Source of the DNA: Acidobacteriota bacterium
GTDB taxonomy: Bacteria; Acidobacteriota; Holophagae; Thermotomaculales; Thermotomaculaceae
Assembly (NCBI GenBank): GCA_027038695.1
Contig: JALWHA010000016.1
Span: 1 to 5,740, forward strand
Direction: 5' to 3'
Length of the DNA stretch: 5,740 nt
Shown: positions 1 to 5,036 of the stretch, piece by piece
Position numbering within the stretch: position 1 is the first letter of the stretch
Layout of the letters: each line of letters opens with the position of its first letter
The notes under the pieces: model-generated
Told to the model about the DNA's origin: nothing
The model's input: the letters and a program-made list of their open reading frames with translations, nothing else
The model's database searches: none
Position numbers and translations under genes: made by a program

Positions 1-252
1 TCTCGGGGTAATCAAATGGGGAGAGCAAAACCTTCCGACAAAGTTGTTTTTAGAAGCAAGAAGGGAATCAAGGTATGCCCCTACAGAGCCTTTGCCGTTA
101 GTGCCCGCTATGTGAATTGACTTAAACTTGCTTTGCGGGTTATCAAAGACATTTAAAGCCTTTTCAATCTTTTCAAGCCCTAATTTTATCTTTGACTTTT
201 CAAACCCTTTAACATAATTAAGGGCTTCGGAATAAAAGAAAGGCTCACGCAT
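1..252 (-). CDS. folC: Dihydrofolate synthase / folylpolyglutamate synthase, N-terminal 84 residues (cut by window edge)
   Basis: This enzyme adds glutamate to dihydropteroate and folates using ATP in the cytoplasm, making and retaining folate cofactors. I translated the minus strand by hand: the frame opens at the ATG at 252-250 and stays open to base 1. The P-loop GTNGKGS lies at residues 50-56, preceded by the strand SIHIA. The SPHL motif at residues 77-80 is the second family hallmark. Upstream, YSEALNYV and IKLGLEKIEKAL match the usual FolC N-terminus, which supports this start. About four fifths of a typical 400-450 residue protein lies outside the window. The ATG sits 8 bases inside the end of accD and has no clear Shine-Dalgarno sequence, so translation probably depends on coupling to accD. 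accD-folC adjacency is common in bacteria. FolC versus the related Mur ligases is settled by GTNGKGS plus SPHL; whether it has one or both activities cannot be seen. Confidence 0.93.
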   Translation of the reverse strand, partial: MREPFFYSEALNYVKGFEKSKIKLGLEKIEKALNVFDNPQSKFKSIHIAGTNGKGSVGAYLDSLLASKNNFVGRFCSPHLITPR

Positions 253-1090
253 AAAGCAGTTTCAAAACCTTAATCAAAGTTTCGGTTAAGTCCTTTCTAT
301 CAACAACCATGTCAACCATTCCGTGCTCAAGCAAAAACTCGGAGCGCTGAAACCCTTCGGGAAGTTCCGCCTTAATAGTCTGCTGTATAACCCTCGGGCC
401 TGCAAAGCCTATTAAAGCCCCGGGCTCGGCTATGTTTAAATCGCCCAACATTGCAAAACTTGCACTAACACCCCCTGTTGTTGGGTGGGTTAAAACAGAG
501 ATATAAGGCACCCCTGCTTTTTCAAGCAAACCTAAAGCAGCGGAAACCTTTGCCATCTGCATTAAGGAAAGTGCCCCTTCCATCATTCTTGCCCCGCCTG
601 AGCAGGAAAAAACAATCAAAGGCCTTTTTTTGGAAGCACAGTATTCAATGGCTCTGGCAAGTTTCTCTCCAACAACACTCCCCATACTTCCCCCTAAAAA
701 GGAAAAATCCATTACGGCGGCAACAACATTCATCTTCTCCAATTTTCCTTCAGCGATCACAATAGCCTCATCTATCTTGCCTGCTTTTTCAAGCTTAGCA
801 AGCTGGTCTTTATACTTTTTCGCTGCAACAAAGTTTAAAGGGTCTTTAGGCCTTATCTCCCTGTAAAGGATATTGTACTTGCCGTTAGTAAAAACCTGAG
901 CAAGCCTATCTTCCGGCGAGATAGGGAAATGATAATTGCATTTAGGGCAGACCATACGGTTTGCCTCAACCTCTTTTTTATAGATTATCTCTTTACACTG
1001 ATTGCATTTAAGCCATAAGCCTTCGGGAATTTTGGTTTTCTCTTCGCTGGGGGTTTGAATCTTTTTATCCTTTCTTTTAAACCAGCTCAT
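245..1090 (-). CDS. accD: Acetyl-CoA carboxylase carboxyltransferase subunit beta
   Basis: AccD pairs with AccA (not in this window) to form the carboxyltransferase that moves the carboxyl group from biotin on AccB to acetyl-CoA. The product, malonyl-CoA, starts fatty acid synthesis. The 281-residue protein has the normal length for the family. It begins with the typical MSWFKRK. A four-cysteine zinc ribbon follows, with Cys29, Cys32, Cys48 and Cys51, and then the crotonase-like carboxyltransferase fold. Hallmarks are FLGGSMGSVVGEK (131-143), CSGGARMMEG (163-172, oxyanion-hole region) and HPTTGGVSASFAMLGD (202-217). All four zinc ligands are present, so the protein looks intact. The start is supported by the N-terminus and by a Shine-Dalgarno sequence just upstream. 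The gene begins 26 bases after the bactofilin gene and overlaps folC by 8 bases, so it is probably co-transcribed with both. Confidence 0.97.
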   Translation of the reverse strand: MSWFKRKDKKIQTPSEEKTKIPEGLWLKCNQCKEIIYKKEVEANRMVCPKCNYHFPISPEDRLAQVFTNGKYNILYREIRPKDPLNFVAAKKYKDQLAKLEKAGKIDEAIVIAEGKLEKMNVVAAVMDFSFLGGSMGSVVGEKLARAIEYCASKKRPLIVFSCSGGARMMEGALSLMQMAKVSAALGLLEKAGVPYISVLTHPTTGGVSASFAMLGDLNIAEPGALIGFAGPRVIQQTIKAELPEGFQRSEFLLEHGMVDMVVDRKDLTETLIKVLKLLYA

Positions 1091-1092
1091 AT

Positions 1093-1099
1093 CTCCTCT
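1093..1099 (-). promoter_or_regulatory. Shine-Dalgarno sequence of accD, unusually close to the start
   Basis: The minus strand reads AGAGGAG and then only two bases before the ATG at 1090. Pairing through GAGG gives a still short spacing of about four bases. The same heptamer serves the bactofilin gene at a more usual distance of six bases. The MSWFKRK N-terminus argues that the start is right despite the tight spacing. Confidence 0.6.
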
Positions 1100-1116
1100 T
1101 ACTTTTAAATCTTTTT

Positions 1117-1482
1117 TTATTTTTTATTTTTATTTTTTCCATCATTTAACAACTTAGTCATAATACAGTTGCCGTTAAAAACCCCGCCTTCTCTTACCTC
1201 AAGAACCGGGGTTTTTATCTCTCCCTCCACTTTTGCTTTAGAATGTATCTCAATTTTGTTCTTGGCTTCAATTTTCCCTTTGAACTTCCCGTTTATAACG
1301 CAAGTTCCCACAAAAATCTCCCCCTCAACATCGGCATCTTCGCCTATAACCAAAGTCTCGTTTGAGCGAACCACACCGTTTAATTTCCCGTCAACCCTTA
1401 AAAGGTTCTTAAAGGTAACCTCTCCTTTAAAAAACGTCCCCTTATCTAAAAAACCGTTTAATTCTCTTTCTCTTTCCTTCAT
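1117..1482 (-). CDS. Bactofilin (polymer-forming cytoskeletal protein)
   Basis: Bactofilins (DUF583 family) form nucleotide-independent filaments from a short right-handed beta-helix. They act as scaffolds at the membrane or cell pole, for example in stalk or cell-wall growth and in placing segregation proteins. The 121-residue protein is typical in size. A short N-terminal tail (LDKGTFFKGEV from about residue 12) leads into the beta-helix at roughly residues 18-108. The helix shows the repeating hydrophobic/glycine rungs of the family: FKGEVTF, VDGKLNGVV, VEGEIFV, INGKFKGKI, VEGEIKT and FNGNCIM. The tail is lysine- and asparagine-rich (GKNKNKK). No signal peptide or transmembrane segment is seen, so any membrane contact would be peripheral. 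The ATG overlaps the parB stop as ATGA, with a strong AGAGGAG six bases upstream. This tight link suggests a role with ParA and ParB, which is inference. Confidence 0.92.
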   Translation of the reverse strand: MKERERELNGFLDKGTFFKGEVTFKNLLRVDGKLNGVVRSNETLVIGEDADVEGEIFVGTCVINGKFKGKIEAKNKIEIHSKAKVEGEIKTPVLEVREGGVFNGNCIMTKLLNDGKNKNKK

Positions 1483-2327
1483 TTTTTGCTCCTCTTTAAA
1501 ATATCAAAAAGAGCCTGAAGCTGCTCTTTAGAGTGATACTTTATTGAAACAACTCCCTTTTCGTGAGTCCCATTTATTACAACCCTTGTTCCCAAAGACT
1601 GCGTCAATTTTTCAGAAGCATCCCGTAAAAAAACATCAACCTGTTGCTTTTTTTTCTTTTCTCCCGAAAGAGAAGAGATCTTTTTTTCCAAACTCCTAAC
1701 ACTTAATCCTTTTTCAACAGTTTCTTTTGATAGCTTTAAAATCAAAACCTTATCTTTTACGCCCAATAAAACCTTGGCATGCCCAAGAGATAAACGGCCA
1801 TCTTCAATCAGGTCAAGCGTTTCTTGAGGAAGATTCAGTATCCTAACTGTATTTGCTATTGTAGCCCTCTTTTTGCCCAACCTTTTTGCCAACTCTTCCT
1901 GAGTAATTTTAAAGTTTTCTAACAATGTTTTATAGGCAAACGCCTCTTCGACGGGATTAAGGTTTTCCCTCTGAATATTTTCAATTATGGCAAATTCCGC
2001 CTTTTTCGCTTCATCTATTTTTTTAACAATAGCAGGAATTTTTTTAAACCCGGCAATCTGAGCGGCTCTCCACCTTCTCTCCCCTGCAATTATTGAATAC
2101 TTATTCCTGCCCTCCTCCGCAACCACAATAGGCTGAATAAGACCTGAATTCTTTATAGACTGAGCAAGTTCTTCAAGTTTTTCTTTATCAAACCTTCTTC
2201 TCGGCTGATACTTTGAGGGGACAATAAAAGAAATATCAATCTCAACAACTGTATCCCCCCCCCTTTTTTTTCCCGCATCAACAGGGATAAGTGAATTTAA
2301 CCCCTTACCTAACGCCTTTCTCTTCAT
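1479..2327 (-). CDS. parB: Chromosome partitioning protein ParB (Spo0J family, CTP-dependent DNA clamp)
   Basis: ParB loads at parS, binds CTP, closes as a clamp and spreads along DNA; it also stimulates the ATPase of ParA to move the origin. The 282-residue protein is complete. Residues 5-14 (ALGKGLNSLI) match the N-terminal peptide that contacts ParA. The N-domain carries GERRWRA (82-88) and ENIQRENLNP (116-125), the two motifs of the CTP pocket. A helix-turn-helix for parS recognition spans about 142-163 (TQEELAKRLGKKRATIANTVRI). The C-terminal dimerisation domain covers about 230-282. The gene overlaps parA by 23 bases and the bactofilin gene by 4. The best ribosome site, AAGGA, is about 11 bases upstream, rather far, so coupling to parA translation is likely. 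The oddity is an A8 run followed by a G9 run in codons 19-25, between the ParA-contact peptide and the DNA-binding core. Confidence 0.97.
   Translation of the reverse strand: MKRKALGKGLNSLIPVDAGKKRGGDTVVEIDISFIVPSKYQPRRRFDKEKLEELAQSIKNSGLIQPIVVAEEGRNKYSIIAGERRWRAAQIAGFKKIPAIVKKIDEAKKAEFAIIENIQRENLNPVEEAFAYKTLLENFKITQEELAKRLGKKRATIANTVRILNLPQETLDLIEDGRLSLGHAKVLLGVKDKVLILKLSKETVEKGLSVRSLEKKISSLSGEKKKKQQVDVFLRDASEKLTQSLGTRVVINGTHEKGVVSIKYHSKEQLQALFDILKRSKK
1489..1495 (-). promoter_or_regulatory. Shine-Dalgarno sequence of the bactofilin gene
   Basis: The minus strand reads AGAGGAG, then CAAAAA, then the ATG at 1482. This is the clearest ribosome binding site in the window, and it lies inside the last codons of parB. 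It fixes the bactofilin start and suggests that the gene can be translated strongly in its own right as well as by coupling through the ATGA overlap. Confidence 0.7.
2255..2271 (-). repeat. Adjacent A8 and G9 homopolymers inside parB
   Basis: On the coding strand eight A are followed directly by nine G, in codons 19 to 25 (Gly-Lys-Lys-Arg-Gly-Gly-Asp). The phase matches a slippery A AAA AAA heptamer. A net +1 base, or a -1 ribosomal shift, reaches TGA after residue 28. A net -1 base runs to TAA after residue 57. Both outcomes remove the DNA-binding and CTP domains but keep the N-terminal ParA-contact peptide. The tract is plain to see; any functional slippage is inference, and a sequencing length error is possible here. 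Confidence 0.85.
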
Positions 2328-3081
2328 AAGCCAATAATTCCTTTGCTAATTTTAAATAAGCCTGTGCACCTTTAGACTTAACCTCATACAAAAGTACGGG
2401 CAAACCGAAACTGGGTGCTTCCCCCAGCCTTACATTTCTCGGTATTATAGTTTCAAAAACCTTATCTTTAAAAAAACCTCTAATCTCCTCAACAACCTGT
2501 TTAGACAAATTTGTTCTATCATCAAACATAGTTAACAAAACACCCTCTATTTTAAGAGAAGGATTAATACTACTTTTTATCAACTGAATTGTTTTTATCA
2601 AATCAGAAACACCCTCAAGTGCAAAATATTCGCATTGAATGGGAATAATAACCGAATCAGCGGCGCTTAAAGCGTTAACGGTAAGCAACCCGAGAGAAGG
2701 AGGGCAATCAATAAAAATATAATCAAACATATCTTTAACTTTTGCAAGCGCATTTTTTAAAAAAAATTCCCTGCCTATTTGAGAAACAAGTTCTATTTCC
2801 GCTCCCGCCAGATCTCTACTTGAGGGAATTATTTTCAGAAATTCAATAGGGGTATCGTAAATTGCCTGCTTAATATCTATGTCCCCGGACAAAACCCTGT
2901 AGATATTGTTTCCAACAGAATCTTTGTCAACCCCCACTCCGCTTGTTGAGTTAGACTGAGGGTCAAAATCAACAAGCAAAACCCTTCTCTCCGCAACAGC
3001 CACCGAAGCAGCAAGATTTACCGCTGTGGTTGTCTTCCCCACTCCGCCTTTTTGATTGGTTATCGCTATCACTTTACCCAT
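2305..3081 (-). CDS. parA: Chromosome partitioning ATPase ParA (Soj family)
   Basis: ParA is the ATPase of the ParABS system. ATP-bound dimers coat the nucleoid, and ParB stimulation releases them, so that ParB-parS complexes follow the gradient towards the pole. The 258-residue protein has the deviant Walker A KGGVGKTT at 11-18, with both signature lysines (Lys11 and Lys16). The A' motif LLVDFDPQ lies at 35-42 and the Walker B IFIDCPP at 122-128, with Asp125. There is no N-terminal helix-turn-helix, so it is the short chromosomal Soj type, not a plasmid type Ia ParA. The start is firm because MGKVIAITNQKGGVGKT is the standard N-terminus. No Shine-Dalgarno sequence precedes it, and a promoter-like element ends only seven bases before the ATG, so the message may be leaderless. 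It is the first gene after the parS sites and overlaps parB by 23 bases. Confidence 0.97.
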   Translation of the reverse strand: MGKVIAITNQKGGVGKTTTAVNLAASVAVAERRVLLVDFDPQSNSTSGVGVDKDSVGNNIYRVLSGDIDIKQAIYDTPIEFLKIIPSSRDLAGAEIELVSQIGREFFLKNALAKVKDMFDYIFIDCPPSLGLLTVNALSAADSVIIPIQCEYFALEGVSDLIKTIQLIKSSINPSLKIEGVLLTMFDDRTNLSKQVVEEIRGFFKDKVFETIIPRNVRLGEAPSFGLPVLLYEVKSKGAQAYLKLAKELLAYEEKGVR

Positions 3082-3088
3082 AGCACAT

Positions 3089-3117
3089 AATTTACCACAA
3101 AAAAGAATGCCAGTAAA
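3089..3117 (-). promoter_or_regulatory. Candidate promoter for parA-parB-bactofilin-accD-folC, possibly leaderless
   Basis: On the minus strand a -35-like TTTACT (3117-3112) and a -10-like TAAATT (3094-3089) are separated by exactly 17 bases. TGG directly before the -10 gives an extended -10 element. Each hexamer matches the sigma-70 consensus at four of six positions. The -10 ends seven bases before the parA ATG, so the expected transcription start falls at or next to the A of the ATG. This agrees with the missing Shine-Dalgarno sequence. AT-rich DNA gives such matches by chance, so this is only a candidate. Confidence 0.35.
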
Positions 3118-3129
3118 GAAAAGTTAATT

Positions 3130-3145
3130 TGTTCCACGTAGAACA
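3130..3145. promoter_or_regulatory. parS site 1 (imperfect palindrome)
   Basis: The 16-mer TGTTCCACGTAGAACA matches the near-universal parS consensus TGTTTCACGTGAAACA at 13 of 16 positions. It is a palindrome apart from one mismatched pair (A at 3140), and pairing extends two more bases on each side. It lies about 49-64 bases upstream of the parA start and upstream of the candidate promoter, so ParB bound here could also affect parA expression. The ParB gene nearby makes the assignment strong. Confidence 0.85.
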
Positions 3146-3163
3146 AACACTTAAACACAAAAC

Positions 3164-3185
3164 AATAGTTCCACGTGGAACTATT
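3164..3185. promoter_or_regulatory. parS site 2 (perfect 22-base palindrome)
   Basis: The core AGTTCCACGTGGAACT (3167-3182) shares the central GTTCCACGT with site 1 and is perfectly symmetrical, with symmetry extending three more bases on each side. The outermost base of the core differs from the consensus (A...T in place of T...A). The palindrome ends on the last base of the mnmG stop codon. Its centre is 37 bases from the centre of site 1. No further copy of the CCACGT core was seen in the window. Confidence 0.87.
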
Positions 3186-5035
3186 TATTTTTTTCTTTTT
3201 TTTGTTAAGGTTAAATAGATAATTGATATTGATGCGGGGGTTACCCCCGGTATTCTTGAGGCTTGAGCAAGGTTAACGGGTCTTACTTTTTCAAGTTTTT
3301 CCCTGACTTCTCTTGATAACCCCGATATATTATAATCAAAACCCTCCGGAATTTTTACCCTCTCCAGATCTTTATGTTTTTCAACCCTTGCAAATTCCCT
3401 CTCAATGTACCCATTGTATTTAACGGCTTTTTCCACTTCAAGGGAATAATCCGGTTTAAATTCCTCTTTAAGATAAGGACTGACGACATCAAAGTTTACT
3501 TCCGGCCTTTTTAACAACTTCTCAAATGTGTGAACTTTTGATTTGTCTATGGAAGGAAAGTCGCTAAAAAAATCTTCTCTTAAAACCTTTTTCACAGACA
3601 AAGAGACAACTTCATTTAGGTATTTATCTATCTTTTCGTACTTATCAACCATTTTCTTAAAAGTCTCTTCGTCAATTAAACCAACCTCATAGCCTATAGG
3701 CATTAGCCTTTTGTCCGCAGTGTAATGGTCAAGCAAAAGCCTGTATTCGCTTCTTGAGGTAAACATTCTGTAAGGCTCGTCAACGCCCTTTGTCACAAGG
3801 TCGTCTATCATTACCCCTATGTAAGATTGGTCTCTCCCTAAAACAACAGGCTCTCTATCCTTCAAAGACAAAGCGGCATTTATCCCCGCAATAAGCCCCT
3901 GCCCTGCCGCCTCTTCATACCCAGAAGTGCCGTTTATCTGGCCTGCAAAGTAAAGCCCCTTTATCTCCTTTGACTCAAGGGAAACTTTAAGGCTTAATGG
4001 GCTTATTGAAAAGTACTCAATGGCATAACCCGGCCTTAAAATTTCAACATTTTCAAGCCCTTTTATTGTCCTTAAATACCGGTATTGAACTTCAACAGGA
4101 AGAGAGGTTGAAACTCCGTTTACATAGTACTCAACAGTAAACCTTGATTCAGGCTCAAGAAAAACCTGATGCCTCTCCCTGTCGGGGAATTTTTTTAACT
4201 TATCCTCAATTGAAGGGCAGTACCTTGGGCCCACTCCCTGAATAAGCCCTGAATAAAGGGAAGAGCGGTGTATGTTTTTAAAGATAATCTCGTGGGTTTT
4301 CTCATTTGTATAGGTTAAATAACAGGGAATCTGCTCTACTTCCCTTTTTGGTGGGTTAAAGGAAAAAAACGGGGGTGGGACATCTCCGTCCTGCCTTTCC
4401 ATTTTTGAAAAATCAATTGAGTTTTTGTGAACCCTTGCAGGCGTGCCTGTTTTAAACCTTGTTAACTCAAAGCCTAAATCCCTTAAATTATCAGCAAGGG
4501 TTAACGAGGGTATCTCATTTGTCCTTCCTGCAGGGTAGGTTTTATCCCCTATAAAAATCTTGCCCCCTAAAAAGGTGCCTGTTGAAACAATAACCTTTTT
4601 GCAGGAAATGACATTTCCAGACTCAAGGATAACCTTTGACACTTCTCCGTTTTTGACAACTATTTCACTTGCAATATCCTGTATAAGGTAAAGGTTTTCG
4701 GTTTCTTCAAGGAGTTTCCTCATTTCAAGCCTGTACATCACCTTATCGGCCTGAGCCCTCGGCGCCTGAACTGCAGGCCCCCTGCTTTTGTTTAGCATTC
4801 TAAATTGAATGCCTGTTTTATCAATAACCTTAGCCATTAACCCGCCAAGTGCGTCAATCTCCCTAACAATGTGCCCTTTAGCAAGCCCGCCTATTGCAGG
4901 GTTACATGACATCTGCCCTACAACATCAAGGTTTATGGTTAAAAGGCAGGTTTTAAAACCTAACTTTGCGGTAGCATAGCCTGCCTCGCAGCCTGCATGC
5001 CCAGCGCCTATAACCACAACATCAAAATCTATCAT
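3185..5035 (-). CDS. mnmG: tRNA uridine-5-carboxymethylaminomethyl(34) synthesis enzyme MnmG (GidA)
   Basis: MnmG is the FAD- and NADH-dependent partner of MnmE. The complex uses methylene-tetrahydrofolate to build the (carboxymethyl)aminomethyl group on C5 of wobble uridine 34 in tRNAs that read split codon boxes. The protein is 616 residues, close to the usual 620-630. The Rossmann motif GAGHAGCEA (10-18) binds FAD. The conserved SCNPAIGG carries Cys44, and Cys273 lies in GPRYCPS; these match the two catalytic-region cysteines of E. coli MnmG. Other hallmarks are PAGRTNE (168-174), TGTPAR (196-201), the NGTSGYEEAAGQG block, DEPYRMFTSRSEYRL and the C-terminal SRIPGVTP, which contacts MnmE. 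The gene starts one base after the mnmE stop, with AGGA seven bases upstream, so coupling is likely. The lysine-rich end KKRKK looks slightly short but normal. It looks intact. Confidence 0.98.
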   Translation of the reverse strand: MIDFDVVVIGAGHAGCEAGYATAKLGFKTCLLTINLDVVGQMSCNPAIGGLAKGHIVREIDALGGLMAKVIDKTGIQFRMLNKSRGPAVQAPRAQADKVMYRLEMRKLLEETENLYLIQDIASEIVVKNGEVSKVILESGNVISCKKVIVSTGTFLGGKIFIGDKTYPAGRTNEIPSLTLADNLRDLGFELTRFKTGTPARVHKNSIDFSKMERQDGDVPPPFFSFNPPKREVEQIPCYLTYTNEKTHEIIFKNIHRSSLYSGLIQGVGPRYCPSIEDKLKKFPDRERHQVFLEPESRFTVEYYVNGVSTSLPVEVQYRYLRTIKGLENVEILRPGYAIEYFSISPLSLKVSLESKEIKGLYFAGQINGTSGYEEAAGQGLIAGINAALSLKDREPVVLGRDQSYIGVMIDDLVTKGVDEPYRMFTSRSEYRLLLDHYTADKRLMPIGYEVGLIDEETFKKMVDKYEKIDKYLNEVVSLSVKKVLREDFFSDFPSIDKSKVHTFEKLLKRPEVNFDVVSPYLKEEFKPDYSLEVEKAVKYNGYIEREFARVEKHKDLERVKIPEGFDYNISGLSREVREKLEKVRPVNLAQASRIPGVTPASISIIYLTLTKKRKK

Positions 5036-5036
5036 T

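Noticed and set aside
478..866. Two overlapping plus-strand open frames opposite accD
   Set aside because: They are shadows of the conserved accD coding sequence, with low-complexity composition and no family resemblance.
1169..1531. 120-codon open frame on the plus strand opposite the bactofilin gene
   Set aside because: It is antisense to a clear bactofilin and the parB end, with serine/proline/phenylalanine-rich composition typical of a shadow frame and no recognisable domain or ribosome site.
3091..3160. DnaA-box-like 9-mers TTTACCACA (3091-3099) and TTAAACACA (3151-3159)
   Set aside because: Each departs from the relaxed TTWTNCACA pattern by one base, in AT-rich DNA where this is expected by chance. 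There is no cluster, so I do not call oriC here even though the locus is probably near it.
3164..3210. Palindrome followed by T-rich DNA on the plus strand, resembling an intrinsic terminator
   Set aside because: No plus-strand gene leads into it. The T-run is the complement of the AAA lysine codons of the MnmG C-terminus, and the palindrome is better explained as parS. On the minus strand no clean T-run follows it.
3235..3249. G/C-rich hairpin (CGGGGG-TTA-CCCCCG) near the 3' end of mnmG
   Set aside because: It falls in the codons for the conserved PGVTPA motif of MnmG, about 50 bases before the stop, and is not followed by a T-run on the transcribed strand. Codon choice explains it better than a terminator.
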